Counted from the first letter of the stretch, positions 21,694-32,173 are shown. The stretch: DNA of 64,000 nucleotides from Methanomicrobiales archaeon (GCA_025350045.1 JANXYM010000030.1:1-64000), one strand, 5' to 3'. Notes: a model not told the origin generated them from the sequence alone. Numbers and translations: made by a program.

Positions 21694-22584
21694 TTATTCC
21701 TTTCTCATCACAAGAACGAGCCCGGCAAGGCCGACTGCTCCGATTACCGTGAGTGGCGGCATACCGGATTTCGTAGTAGGAACCGGTGTGGAAGCGGTCG
21801 AAGCAGTCGGGGGCAGTGTTTTGAGCGCCTCATCCGACCGGGTTGTGGTTGCCGTCCGGATATTGGTCTGGCTAGCGCTAATGGGGGGCACAACCTTGAC
21901 CACATACACGGAGATTGCCTGGGGCCCGGTCATGCCAGCCTTACCCGGGCAGGAGGAGGACAATGCCTGTCCCTTAACAAACGTGACTGCTACACTCGAA
22001 CCATCGTTCCGGCCATTGTACGCGAACGATTCACCGGGCTTGATTATCCTTGCCGAGACTTCCTTTCCCTCGCTCATCACCCTGACATTAGCGGACGTGG
22101 CTGTGCAGGTAGTTCCCGTGCAGGCCGAGCAGTCCGGAACGGTGGTAGCATCCAGAGCGTAATTGCCGATGAGGGGGGTCGGGATCGTTCCGATATCACC
22201 AACAATGTCGGTCACGGACTCCTCATTAGGTCGGGAGCCGAGCAGCTTTGCAAGGGTGATCCAGGTCTCCCCTGCGCCACCAAGACTGGTCGCGACAACG
22301 GTATCGCCGTTTTTAAAGACCGAAAATGCGGCCACATCCGGTACTGTTCCGGTAAGAGCCTCAACGCTCATCGGGGTGTATGTGCAGACGGGGGCACCGT
22401 TTGCAGGATAGTCACACCCGTACTGCTGGGGGTGTCCGATAGTGGCGGTGTTCGTCTGCGGGATGAGCGTGGCAATCGTGCCTTTGAGGGTCACTTCCTG
22501 GATAACGGCACCGACCGGTACACATATGCAGCACAGGAACAGGGCTGCAACAATAACAACAAGACAGGTCTGCTTCATGGACAT
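21694..22584 (-). CDS. hypothetical surface protein with C-terminal TM/basic tail
   Basis: Signal peptide MSMKQTCLVVIVAALFLC; C-terminal GMPPLTVIGAVGLAGLVLVMRKE; start chosen inside ORF 21694..22851. Confidence 0.7.
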   Translation of the reverse strand: MSMKQTCLVVIVAALFLCCICVPVGAVIQEVTLKGTIATLIPQTNTATIGHPQQYGCDYPANGAPVCTYTPMSVEALTGTVPDVAAFSVFKNGDTVVATSLGGAGETWITLAKLLGSRPNEESVTDIVGDIGTIPTPLIGNYALDATTVPDCSACTGTTCTATSANVRVMSEGKEVSARIIKPGESFAYNGRNDGSSVAVTFVKGQALSSSCPGKAGMTGPQAISVYVVKVVPPISASQTNIRTATTTRSDEALKTLPPTASTASTPVPTTKSGMPPLTVIGAVGLAGLVLVMRKE

Positions 22585-22684
22585 TGATTCTCCACTTTTT
22601 GTATATCGACCAACGATGCAGGGACATAAAAAAAGGATCCTGTGTACCTGAACTCTTTTTCTGTTGAACGTCCAACATACACGT

Positions 22685-23428
22685 ATGCAGGTCACCTTCC
22701 TCGGTACCAACGGCTGGTTTGATACCGCAGCCGGCAATACATGCTCGGCGCTTGTCCAGTCAGAAGAGTATGATATTATCTTTGACGCGGGGAATGGTAT
22801 TGCAAAAGCAGACCGGTACATCACCCAGAAAAAACCCGTGTTTCTGTTCATCAGTCACCTTCATATCGACCACATCGCAGGGCTGCACACACTTGTCAAG
22901 TTCAGGTTAAAAAGAGGTCTGCACATCTGTACCCAGGAAGGGAGTGTCGCGGACCTCAATGCGTTTGTCCGGGAACCCTTCACGGTGCCGTTCTCCGGCC
23001 TTCCCTATGAAGCTGATATCATCGAACTGGCAGAAGGAAGACATACGTTGCCCTTCTCCATAGAGTGCCGCCCGCTCGTTCATCCGGCCCCCTGTTTCGG
23101 GTACCGGCTGGAGATCGATGGCAAGGTGATCGCCTACTGCACCGATACGGGTGTCTGCGACAATGCGGTCAAACTCGGACGGGACGCAGACCTCCTCATC
23201 ACCGAATGCGGGCTCAAACCCGGCATGAAAAGCCCGGACTGGCCGCACCTCAACCCGGAGGATGCAATCCATATTGCCCGGAAGGCGCACGCAAAGCGAC
23301 TGGCTCTCATGCATTTCGGGGCGGAGGTGTACAAGACGGCTGACGAGCGGCTCTCCCTCAAGCAGCGGTACGAGAAAGAATGGCCGGACCTGATTGTTGC
23401 TACTGATGACCTGACAATTCAGGTGTAA
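22685..23428 (+). CDS. metallo-beta-lactamase fold hydrolase (RNase Z-like)
   Basis: MQVTFLGTNGWFDT, FISHLHIDHIAGLH. Confidence 0.87.
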   Translation: MQVTFLGTNGWFDTAAGNTCSALVQSEEYDIIFDAGNGIAKADRYITQKKPVFLFISHLHIDHIAGLHTLVKFRLKRGLHICTQEGSVADLNAFVREPFTVPFSGLPYEADIIELAEGRHTLPFSIECRPLVHPAPCFGYRLEIDGKVIAYCTDTGVCDNAVKLGRDADLLITECGLKPGMKSPDWPHLNPEDAIHIARKAHAKRLALMHFGAEVYKTADERLSLKQRYEKEWPDLIVATDDLTIQV

Positions 23429-23443
23429 CAAAAAGAGATGAAA

Positions 23444-24016
23444 TTATTCCAGTTTTTTCATCAGCCATGCCATGTTGATGCCCAGCGTCCGCATGGTCGT
23501 TATTCCCTCGTCGTCACCGTTCACATCACCGGGTGCAAGACCGATGCCGATGTTCCAGTAGGACGAGCCCGGAACCACCATCTGGTTGATGAAGAAGAAG
23601 TGGTTGAGCGTGTCAAACGCATGAATCGCCCCTTCCCTGCGCACGGCAATCACTCCCGCACCCACCTTCCGCCGGAACATATCCTGGTTGGCTTTGGCCA
23701 CGAACCCCGCCCGGTCAATCAGGGCTTTCATCTCTGAGGATACATCAGAGAAATACGTAGGAGATGCGAGGATGATCCCGTCTGCCTCCAGCATCTTCTC
23801 AATGCAGTCATTGAGCACATCCCCTTTCACCGCGCACCGCTGGTCCTGGTTCTCAAAACACTTCATGCAGGCCGTGCAGCCCCGAATCTTCTTTCCTGCA
23901 AGCTGAACCAGTTCCGTTTCAATACCCGCGCTTTTCAGTTCATCAAAGACGGTATCAACAAGGATTGCCGTGTTCCCGTCTTTTCGCGCACTGCCGCTGA
24001 ATGCAACTACTTTCAT
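23444..24016 (-). CDS. iron-sulfur flavoprotein / NADPH-dependent FMN reductase family
   Basis: [50 protein letters not shown]. Confidence 0.88.
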   Translation of the reverse strand: MKVVAFSGSARKDGNTAILVDTVFDELKSAGIETELVQLAGKKIRGCTACMKCFENQDQRCAVKGDVLNDCIEKMLEADGIILASPTYFSDVSSEMKALIDRAGFVAKANQDMFRRKVGAGVIAVRREGAIHAFDTLNHFFFINQMVVPGSSYWNIGIGLAPGDVNGDDEGITTMRTLGINMAWLMKKLE

Positions 24017-24139
24017 CGATTTCACCTTATTATGATCCCATTTTTCGTCCGGACAGATAAAATTTCGCGGCGGACTGGATAAAAAGGAGGGTTTTGAGTA
24101 CGCCATCTTATGAGCTCACACGCCAAATAGAGCAGCGAT

Positions 24140-25741
24140 ATGAATACTCGTATACAGTTCTCCGATTTCCACCTCTCAAAGGAACTCGGAAAAGCCATTG
24201 AAGATATGGGCTTCGAAGAGCCCTCGCCTATCCAGGCACTCGCCATTCCTCTCATACAGGCCGGGCGTGACGTAACCGCCCAGGCACAGACCGGTACCGG
24301 CAAAACCGCCGCATTCGGCATTCCTGTCATCGGAAAGATTGATCCTGCAAAACGCGTGGTCCAAGCCATCGTGCTCTGCCCCACCCGTGAACTTTGCATC
24401 CAGATAGCAGAAGAGTTCTCACATCTCCTCGCGCATCTCCCTAAAGTCTTCGTTCTTCCGGTCTATGGCGGTCAGCCCATCGACCGGCAGCTGCGGGCAC
24501 TCCATTCAGGGGTCCACATTGTCATCGGCACTCCCGGGCGCGTGATGGACCACCTTGACCGCAGGACGCTCAGCCTCCATGATGTCCATACCGTAGTACT
24601 CGATGAAGCCGACCAGATGCTCGACATGGGATTCAGGGATGACATCGAACTTATCCTCAAGAAAGTCCCGCAGGATCGCCAGACCCTGCTCTTCTCGGCA
24701 ACGCTTCCCCAGCCGATCATTGATATCTCAAAGCGGTTCATGAACAAACCCGAGTTTGTCAAGGTCCAGTACGCTGAACTGACCGTCCCGAAGATCGAGC
24801 AAAGTTATATCGAAGTCAAGGAACGCGAAAAGATCGATATCCTCTGCAGGTTAATCGATATCGCCGACCCCCACCTGACAATCATCTTCTGCAACACCAA
24901 GCGCAGGGCAGAAGAACTCGCCGGCAAGATCAAGGCCCGGGGTTACCGTGCTGAGGAATTGCACGGTGATATGAAACAGTCCCAGCGTGACCGCGTAATG
25001 GGAGGGTTCAGGAAAGGGTCCATCGAGATCCTGATTGCAACCGATGTAGCCGCGCGCGGTATCGATGTCGATGATGTAGACATGGTGATCAACTTCGACA
25101 TCCCGCAGGATGTGGAGTACTATGTCCACCGTATCGGCAGGACCGGGCGCGCAGGTAAGAGCGGCAAGGCCATCACCTTTGTCTCACCCAAGGACTTCAA
25201 CAAGCTCCGCGAGATCCAGCACTATGCAAAGGTCCAGATTCCCCGCATGCCCGTTCCCTCACAGAGCGATGTGGCAGAGACCCGGACAAAGGCAGTGCTC
25301 GAAGCAGTGCGCGAGACCATCCAGGCAGGAGGTCTTGAGACCTTCATTCGCGTCATCGAAAAGGAGACAGAAGGAGATCTCAACACGGTCGACATCGCCG
25401 CAGCACTCTTAAAGATGCAGATGGAAGAGCGCCTCGAGGCCCCGGCCGAGAAGCGCGAAGAGGTAGACTTTGCCGACACCGGTGCCGAAGCCGGCATGGT
25501 CAGGTTCTTCCTGGCAGTCGGCAGGCAGCACAAGGTCGCCCCAAAAGACATCGTCGGCGCGATTGCCGGTGAAACCGGTATTCCCGGAAAAGCGATCGGC
25601 GCGATACGAATCCTCGACTCCTACTCCTTTGTCGAGATACCCAAGGAAAACGCCAACGAAGTCTATACCATCATGAAAGAGCGGACCATCCGCAACCAGC
25701 CCACCGGGATTGAACCGGCTGCGGGCAAGCGGGCATATTAA
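24140..25741 (+). CDS. DEAD-box ATP-dependent RNA helicase with DbpA-like RNA-binding C-terminus
   Basis: AQTGTGKTAAF, VLDEADQMLDMGF, SATLP, HRIGRTGRAG. Confidence 0.94.
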   Translation: MNTRIQFSDFHLSKELGKAIEDMGFEEPSPIQALAIPLIQAGRDVTAQAQTGTGKTAAFGIPVIGKIDPAKRVVQAIVLCPTRELCIQIAEEFSHLLAHLPKVFVLPVYGGQPIDRQLRALHSGVHIVIGTPGRVMDHLDRRTLSLHDVHTVVLDEADQMLDMGFRDDIELILKKVPQDRQTLLFSATLPQPIIDISKRFMNKPEFVKVQYAELTVPKIEQSYIEVKEREKIDILCRLIDIADPHLTIIFCNTKRRAEELAGKIKARGYRAEELHGDMKQSQRDRVMGGFRKGSIEILIATDVAARGIDVDDVDMVINFDIPQDVEYYVHRIGRTGRAGKSGKAITFVSPKDFNKLREIQHYAKVQIPRMPVPSQSDVAETRTKAVLEAVRETIQAGGLETFIRVIEKETEGDLNTVDIAAALLKMQMEERLEAPAEKREEVDFADTGAEAGMVRFFLAVGRQHKVAPKDIVGAIAGETGIPGKAIGAIRILDSYSFVEIPKENANEVYTIMKERTIRNQPTGIEPAAGKRAY

Positions 25742-25792
25742 CGCCCCCCTTTTTTCCGACCCATAACACTCAAATATTTCTCAAAGAGATGT

Positions 25793-26296
25793 GTGTGTAT
25801 GAACACCAGATGGGTTTTTTCCCTCTTCGTTGTCCTTGTCCTCCTGCTCGTAGCAGCAGGCTGCACACAGCCGGCAACACCGGTTGCAACACCGGTACCA
25901 ACCGCTGTTGAAACCATTGCAACCGCCACGCCAGCTCCCGTAACCACGACCCTTGCATCGTCAACACCCGGGCCTACACAGACCCTTCCGGGTCCCTGGG
26001 GTATCGATGTTCAGGTAGAGGGCAATGGATTCAGCCCCGACCCGCAGATCATCACCACCGTCCGGGGCGGCAGAGGGTACAGTGTTATCCCCCTGATCGA
26101 TGTCACCGTAACCCGGGCAGATGGGAAGGTGGAGACCGGAGTCATAAGAAAACCACTTAAAATCGGAGATTCGGTATCTCTCCCCGTCACCAATGCAATG
26201 GGAAATGTTAACCGGGTTGAGGTCTGGGCAACAAGTCCCCAGGGCGACAAAGTTAAGATCTTCGATGATTACGTGCCGTTCCGGACATACAACTAA
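25793..26296 (+). CDS. hypothetical lipoprotein, Thr/Pro rich linker
   Basis: LLVAAGC lipobox; TPVATPVPT linker; ATG alternative start 25799. Confidence 0.75.
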   Translation: MCMNTRWVFSLFVVLVLLLVAAGCTQPATPVATPVPTAVETIATATPAPVTTTLASSTPGPTQTLPGPWGIDVQVEGNGFSPDPQIITTVRGGRGYSVIPLIDVTVTRADGKVETGVIRKPLKIGDSVSLPVTNAMGNVNRVEVWATSPQGDKVKIFDDYVPFRTYN

Positions 26297-26307
26297 TTTT
26301 TTTTAGG

Positions 26308-26337
26308 GTGTGCCGGTTCTTGCCGGCAAAAAAATGC
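26308..26337. terminator. possible terminator hairpin between convergent genes
   Basis: GCCGG-TTCTTG-CCGGC followed by A7 (T-run for the minus-strand gene). Confidence 0.35.
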
Positions 26338-26345
26338 ACTCCCGG

Positions 26346-26531
26346 TTAATCGTACCGGTGTTCGCTCATCTTTGCCACCGAAAGGGTGATGATCGGGATG
26401 AATATTCCCACGGCAATAATTGCGTACCCGATGGGCTCATCCCCATATGGCGGCATATATGCTACCCAGATGCCGTTTACTATCACAAACAGTCCGACAA
26501 AAAAGCAGATTACTTTTATAATGGTCTCCAT
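26346..26531 (-). CDS. small membrane protein, 61 aa
   Basis: Two TM segments, complete ORF. Confidence 0.6.
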   Translation of the reverse strand: METIIKVICFFVGLFVIVNGIWVAYMPPYGDEPIGYAIIAVGIFIPIITLSVAKMSEHRYD

Positions 26532-26777
26532 AATCCCTACTCCTTATGATAGGATGTGAAGTGCTAGTAAAAAAGGACTTCTCTGACACCAGGAGGATCT
26601 GTTCCATTTACCCGGGAATGCTGATTTTTCCTGAACCGGGTGTATCAGAAGCATTGTTCTGCATTGAGGAATCGATCGCAACCATCAGGCAAAAACGCTA
26701 AACCAGAAGCACAACCCCCCGAAAATCCCTCGAAAGAGCAATAAACACTGGCATCACATCTCCCATAAATCTGTGAG

Positions 26778-27491
26778 GTGATCCCCGTTTCCTTAACCCC
26801 TATTCCTTTTCGTATTGCGGCCCTGACGCAGGAACGCAACAGTCTCTTTGCATTCCCCCTTGAACGTCTCGCTGAAATAATCCGGGAGATCGGATTCCGC
26901 TGCACGTCGTGCGCAAAGTGCTGCACCCGGGAGTTCAACGGGCATGTATTCCTGCTCGACCGGGATGTGACGGCAGTAAAAGCCATTGATCCCGCTGCAC
27001 TGGAACCGGCCCCGTCACCTGAATTCTGCGACCAGAACGGGACGTTCTATGTCTCCGGTTATGCCCTGAAGACACGGGATGATGCTACCGGGTCCTGCTG
27101 GTTCCTGGATGAGGGCAGATGCCGGATCTATGATAACCGGTTTGCCATCTGCCGGGTCTACCCGTACATGCTCCACCGGGAACCTGATGAACATGGTACT
27201 GTTGACTGGCGGCAGTTCTCCGGGCTTGACCAGCACGGGGAATACGATATCCCTATCCCCGATGAGGAGAGCCACAATCTCGCAATCCAGACAAAGGAAT
27301 ATGAGAATGCATTTCTCACGCAGGAGATCCAGTTCCTGGAATTCATGCAGCACTATTTCAGCCGCCATAAACTTCGCCATGTGCAGAAAGTGTATGATGA
27401 TCGACTCCGGGGATATTTGAAAGGAGACGAGATCACTGTCAAAGTATTCTACGACGGGGGACTCGAAGAGCACAGAATCCGGAACGAATAA
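26778..27491 (+). CDS. YkgJ-family zinc/iron-chelating cysteine cluster protein
   Basis: CTSCAKCCTREFNGHVFLLDRDV; CWFLDEGRCRIYDNRFAICRVYP. Confidence 0.87.
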   Translation: MIPVSLTPIPFRIAALTQERNSLFAFPLERLAEIIREIGFRCTSCAKCCTREFNGHVFLLDRDVTAVKAIDPAALEPAPSPEFCDQNGTFYVSGYALKTRDDATGSCWFLDEGRCRIYDNRFAICRVYPYMLHREPDEHGTVDWRQFSGLDQHGEYDIPIPDEESHNLAIQTKEYENAFLTQEIQFLEFMQHYFSRHKLRHVQKVYDDRLRGYLKGDEITVKVFYDGGLEEHRIRNE

Positions 27492-27658
27492 AACTCTTTT
27501 TTTCACGGGCTCCTGTTCATCCACAATTCCACCCCCTGTTTGCCAGGAACCCGGCAGGAATTCCCGTTTTCAAATGCTCAGGATTCGGGAAAGGTTTCCT
27601 GCCCCTGATGCAGTAAAAAGCAGGTCTCTTGGATTTTCGAAATGAGGGGAAGAGATCT

Positions 27659-28294
27659 TTATGACTCTTCTGCCTGTCTGGCAGGGCAGAAGTTACAGAT
27701 GGAATAGATGAGATCCTTTTCCTTGTCCCGGATCAGGCAATAATACTCACTGCCCCGTTGCTCAACTTTGAACCCCCCGGGAAACGGCATACCCACCGGA
27801 TGACCCGGCTCATTGAGCACAAACATGGAAAACGCTGCGATCAGGTAATAGAAGAGCCGGTTCTTCGGGTTCCGGAAGTACGGGTTGCGCTCGCTGGCAT
27901 CATTCCATGCAAAACATCCTTCCGGCAGCATATCGCAAAATTTCTGAAAGGTTTCCGGATCGGCAAGGGGAGTATCCATCCGCCCAAACGCTCCGCGCCG
28001 GTCCAGAGAGAGGAGCTCGTGATGCTTTCCGAAGAGCTGCTTCTGGAAATATGGGCGGATTGCCTCGCGGTACGGGGACGGGAGTTTTTCTATCTCATTG
28101 TACAGGCGTCCCCCGATGATCTGGAGATCGAAGAGGGAGTACTGGCGCACTTCATGGACAAGGATGAGCCCAAGTTCCCCACGGGTCCGGGCTTTGCGGA
28201 TGCGCAGGGCGGTGTCCCGGATCATACCGGACTCCTCTGCGTACTCATCTGAAATGGCGGACGCTCCCATTGCGGATTCCATGCAGTCGTGCAC
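27659..28294 (-). CDS. UPF0305/DUF2115 family protein
   Basis: Sequence pattern typical of methanogen DUF2115; C-terminal CNFCPARQ. Confidence 0.75.
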   Translation of the reverse strand: MHDCMESAMGASAISDEYAEESGMIRDTALRIRKARTRGELGLILVHEVRQYSLFDLQIIGGRLYNEIEKLPSPYREAIRPYFQKQLFGKHHELLSLDRRGAFGRMDTPLADPETFQKFCDMLPEGCFAWNDASERNPYFRNPKNRLFYYLIAAFSMFVLNEPGHPVGMPFPGGFKVEQRGSEYYCLIRDKEKDLIYSICNFCPARQAEES

Positions 28295-28420
28295 CTTGTA
28301 CTACTCTTTCTCAAAAAGAAACGGGAAAAAGGTATGCGTGGGGGAAGAATGTTTTGTGGAGAATCAGAAGTTGATGAATTGTTACAAGGCCCCGTCCTTA
28401 AACCGTAGCGGGGGAGTCCT

Positions 28421-28485
28421 GCGGGGGCGGCGGCATCTGTCCTTGTTGGGGGTATGAGGGCGCCAGCCCCCGGCAATTCTGAAGA
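28421..28485. repeat. dispersed intergenic repeat, copy A
   Basis: GGGGGCGGCGGCATCTGTCCTTGTTGGGGGTATGAGGGCGCCAGCCCCCGGCAATTCTGAAGA; related to copies B and C. Confidence 0.55.
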
Positions 28486-28521
28486 GAGACCCCCAATCTG
28501 AACGCTGACGGGAGGTTTCCC

Positions 28522-29865
28522 TTACTTCTTTCCCAAAACCATCCGCTTGATCTTTCCCACAATATTCTGGAGCCTGAGCGCCCCGCCCATCACGCCTTTC
28601 ATCATAAACCGCCGGGCACCCATTCCCCTGCCCTCAAACGTTTCCGAGACTTCCTTGAGGCGCTGCTGGATCGGGATGTGCTGGGGGCAGATCCGTTCGC
28701 ATTTCCCGCAATGGCAGCAGAGCCCGGCATAGGACGGGACATCCCCGATAATCCCGCCGAGCCGGATGATGTAGAGCATCCGGTTCTCCCGGTTGTGAGG
28801 GAAGAATGCGGTATTGTTGTAGAACGCAAAACACTCCGGGATATTGACTCCCGACGGGCAGGGCATACAGTAGCGGCAGCCGGTGCAGTCCACTTTCATC
28901 AAGCGCCGGTAGGTCTGGCGTGCCTGTTCGAGAACGAAAAGATCGGATTTTGTCAGGGAATCCGGCAACGCGGTTTCTGCCACCCGCAGGTTCTCTTCGA
29001 TATGCGCCTCCTCGTTCATGCCCGAGAGGACAACCGTGACACCGGGATGGTTCCACACCCAGCGCAATCCCCACTCCGCAGCACTTCGCCTGATCGGTGC
29101 TGCATCAAAGCACTTCTGCACATCGTCCGGCACATGGCCTGCAAGGTTCCCGCCCCGCAGCGGTTCCATCACTATGACGGCAATCTGTTTTGAGGCAGCG
29201 TACTCCAGCCCTGCAATTCCCGCCTGGTTGTGCTCATCGAGATAATTGAACTGGATCTGGCAGAAATCCCAATTATACGCATCGATGATCTCCTTAAACG
29301 TGTCCGTGTTGCTGTGGAACGAGAATCCGGCATTCTTAATCCTGCCATCTTTTTTTGCGGTATCCAAAAACTCAAGCACGCCGAGGCGCACGAGTTTATC
29401 CCAGGACTCCTTGCCGAGACTGTGAAGCAGGTAATAATCGATATGATCGGTGTTGAGGGTCGCAAGCTGTTCTGCAAGAATCCGGTCCATGTCCGCACGG
29501 GAAAAGACAGACCATGGCGGGAGTTTGGTGGCGAGCCGCACTTTTTCCCGGTAGCCGTCATCCAGTGCCCGCCCGAGAATCAGTTCACTCTTCCCGAAAT
29601 GGTAGATAGGGGCAGTATCGACATAATTGACACCATGATCGATGGCGTACCGGAGCTGGCTGATTGCACGCTCTTCATCAATGCCACCGCCTTCTTTCTT
29701 CGGCAGCCGCATGTAGCCAAAGCCTAATATAGAGAGTTTATCGCCGGTTTTTTTGACGGTGCGGTAGAGCATACAGGGTTCCGTTCCGGAGATTGGCGCG
29801 GGAAGCGGATAAGGATAATGGCGGGGGGTTTGTAACCCTGCCACTACTGCAAGATTATTAATCAT
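28522..29865 (-). CDS. aldo/keto reductase with C-terminal 4Fe-4S domain
   Basis: AKR motifs VDTAPIYHFGKSE; CTGCRYCMPCPSGVNIPECF, CCHCGKCERICPQHIPI; start probably the internal Met at MLYRTVKKTGDKLSILGFG. Confidence 0.9.
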   Translation of the reverse strand: MINNLAVVAGLQTPRHYPYPLPAPISGTEPCMLYRTVKKTGDKLSILGFGYMRLPKKEGGGIDEERAISQLRYAIDHGVNYVDTAPIYHFGKSELILGRALDDGYREKVRLATKLPPWSVFSRADMDRILAEQLATLNTDHIDYYLLHSLGKESWDKLVRLGVLEFLDTAKKDGRIKNAGFSFHSNTDTFKEIIDAYNWDFCQIQFNYLDEHNQAGIAGLEYAASKQIAVIVMEPLRGGNLAGHVPDDVQKCFDAAPIRRSAAEWGLRWVWNHPGVTVVLSGMNEEAHIEENLRVAETALPDSLTKSDLFVLEQARQTYRRLMKVDCTGCRYCMPCPSGVNIPECFAFYNNTAFFPHNRENRMLYIIRLGGIIGDVPSYAGLCCHCGKCERICPQHIPIQQRLKEVSETFEGRGMGARRFMMKGVMGGALRLQNIVGKIKRMVLGKK

Positions 29866-29897
29866 CCTCTCCTTTGATTGTTAATGGAGTTTTTAAT

Positions 29898-31190
29898 ATG
29901 GCAATTGACTGGTACAAGGAATTTGTAAACCTCGGGTACACTCCCGCAAAGGATGAACTTGTCTGCCTCTTTTATTTCGAACCGGCGGCAGGCATCAGCC
30001 ACGAAGAAGCAGCCGGGCGGATCGCTTCTGAGAGTTCGACTGGAACCTGGACAACGCTCTTTACCCTGCCCCCGCGGATGAAGAAACTGCAGGCAACCGT
30101 CTTTGAGATCGACGGGAACTACACAAAGATCGCGTACCCGCTCGCACTCTGGGAAGAGGGCAATGCGGTCCAGCTGCTCAGCGGGATTGCGGGCAATATC
30201 TTTGGTATGAAGGCGCTCAAAAACCTCCGGCTGATTGATGTCGCGTTCCCGGCTGCCTACATCAAAAATTTCAAGGGACCGCACTTCGGTAACGACGGCA
30301 TCCGTAAGATGATGAAGGTGTACAACCGCCCGCTCACCGGCGCGGTACCAAAACCCAAGATCGGGTTCTCGGCACAGGAGCACGCCGATATCGCGTACGA
30401 GACCTGGATGGGAGGGTTCGATTTCGTCAAGGACGACGAGAACCTGACCTCGACATCGTTCAACCGCTTCGAAGACCGCGTGAAGTTCATGACAAAACTG
30501 CGGGACAAAGCGATACAGGAGACCGGCGAGCAGAAGTCCGCGTACCTCAACATCACCGCCGATGTCGAGACCATGAAAAGGCGGGCGCAGTTACTCGCAG
30601 ACAATGGCTGGAACTTTGCAATGATCGATGTGGTGGTTGCCGGCACGGCAAGTGTCATGACCATGCGGGAATACTGTTCCGATCTCGGCCTTGCCATCCA
30701 TGCGCACCGGGCCATGCACGCGACCTTTGACCGGAACAAAAAGCACGGGCTCACGATGCTATTCCTGGCAAAACTCATGCGGCTTGTCGGCGTCAGCCAG
30801 ATCCACACCGGTACCGCGGTGGGAAAACTCGTTGGCACAAAAAAGGAAGCCATGCTGCTTGCCGATGTGCTGCGGGAGAGAAAAACTAAGGGTATCGGGA
30901 ATATGGCGCTGGACCAGGACTGGGGTCCTATCAAAAACGCATTCCCGGTCTCATCGGGAGGCCTGCACCCCGGCCTCGTTCCCGAAGTGCTGGATATCTA
31001 TGGCTGCGAACTGGTACTGCTCGTGAGCGGCGGCATCCACGGTCACCCGAAAGGCACCCGTGCCGGCGCGACTGCGACCATGCAGGCAATAGAAGCATGG
31101 CAGGAAGGTGTCACGCTCGACGAGAAGGCTAAAAAGGCACAGGAACTCCGTGGGGCACTCGACAAGTGGGGATATTACAAACCCAAGTGA
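29898..31190 (+). CDS. rbcL: ribulose-bisphosphate carboxylase large chain, form III
   Basis: GGFDFVKDDENLTS active site, HAHRAMHATFDR, MRLVGVSQIHTGT, SGGLHPGLVPEV. Confidence 0.93.
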   Translation: MAIDWYKEFVNLGYTPAKDELVCLFYFEPAAGISHEEAAGRIASESSTGTWTTLFTLPPRMKKLQATVFEIDGNYTKIAYPLALWEEGNAVQLLSGIAGNIFGMKALKNLRLIDVAFPAAYIKNFKGPHFGNDGIRKMMKVYNRPLTGAVPKPKIGFSAQEHADIAYETWMGGFDFVKDDENLTSTSFNRFEDRVKFMTKLRDKAIQETGEQKSAYLNITADVETMKRRAQLLADNGWNFAMIDVVVAGTASVMTMREYCSDLGLAIHAHRAMHATFDRNKKHGLTMLFLAKLMRLVGVSQIHTGTAVGKLVGTKKEAMLLADVLRERKTKGIGNMALDQDWGPIKNAFPVSSGGLHPGLVPEVLDIYGCELVLLVSGGIHGHPKGTRAGATATMQAIEAWQEGVTLDEKAKKAQELRGALDKWGYYKPK

Positions 31191-31346
31191 GCAACAGAAA
31201 CGTGAAACCTTTTTATCCCATCCATTTTTCGTGAACTGAACCAGCAACGATACTTAAAAAAACCGGTGATTCTCCAGCATCCCGTATTCACCGCAGGACC
31301 CCGCTGTTGCGGTCCTGTTGGCAGACATCATAGTTCATGGATCAAA

Positions 31347-31622
31347 TTATTTCAGGTTGTTATTTTCCCCGGTTGGATCATCCCGCAAAACTTCCCGTAA
31401 GGTTTTACGAAATTCATCGTCATGACGAGCGAGATTGAAGAATACATTGCGCATTGTTTCAGGAAACCGTTCACTGTTCATATCATAGAACTGGCAATAA
31501 TACGCACATGCATCAATGATAATATCATTCCGTTTCAGGTACTTCTGTCTGGCAATAGTGTCGAGAGTTTCTACCAACTCTGTGGGCATATCCAGCGAGA
31601 TTGCCGTTTCGTTACGGGTCAT
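31347..31622 (-). CDS. ribbon-helix-helix (CopG-like) DNA-binding protein
   Basis: MTRNETAISLDMPTELVETLDTIARQKYLKRNDIIIDACAYY. Confidence 0.72.
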   Translation of the reverse strand: MTRNETAISLDMPTELVETLDTIARQKYLKRNDIIIDACAYYCQFYDMNSERFPETMRNVFFNLARHDDEFRKTLREVLRDDPTGENNNLK

Positions 31623-31694
31623 ATGTTCGAATTAATTTTTGAGATATTTAATGAAACTGTTGCATAAAAGTCCTGCATTCCTGCAGGAGGATTG

Positions 31695-31858
31695 GGCATT
31701 CCGATAACCGGTGTTTCGGTCAATCCCGCCCGCAGCCTGGGACCGGCCCTGCTGGTTGGCAGCAATTCCCTGGGTCAGGTCTGGCTCCCATCACCGGGGG
31801 GCTGATCGCCGCAGTCATCTGGAAATGCGGGCTTGAAGAATCCGTGGCAGGCAGGTGA
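31695..31858 (+). pseudogene. C-terminal remnant of MIP-family aquaporin, frameshifted
   Basis: Frame 1 GIPITGVSVNPARSLGPALLVGSNSLGQVWLP (NPAR motif), then shifted frame ITGGLIAAVIWKCGLEESVAGR*. Confidence 0.75.
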
Positions 31859-31978
31859 CGGGTATCCCGTAAACCCTCATTTTTTTACCCGCTCATTCCG
31901 CATTACCCTGCGATTGCGTCCTGTGGTTTTTATGGGGGGGTCAGAAAATTTCATCATCTCCCGGTGCTATCGAAGAGT

Positions 31979-32173
31979 ATGCAAGACATAGTGACCAGTA
32001 AAAAGATGGAGAACGGGATTGTTGTATTCTGGAACGAGAAGGGTGAGAAGAAGAATGAGTCCTTCAACTTTTCAGAACTTGTCGACATGAAGATAAACGC
32101 GCTCGACCTCCTTGAACGCCCGAAATCCTACAAGGTTGATACAGCAGCGCACAGAATTACCGTACAAAAATAA
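31979..32173 (+). CDS. small conserved hypothetical protein
   Basis: MQDIVTSKKMENGIVVFWNEKGEKKNESFNFSELVDMKINAL; short complete ORF. Confidence 0.55.
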   Translation: MQDIVTSKKMENGIVVFWNEKGEKKNESFNFSELVDMKINALDLLERPKSYKVDTAAHRITVQK

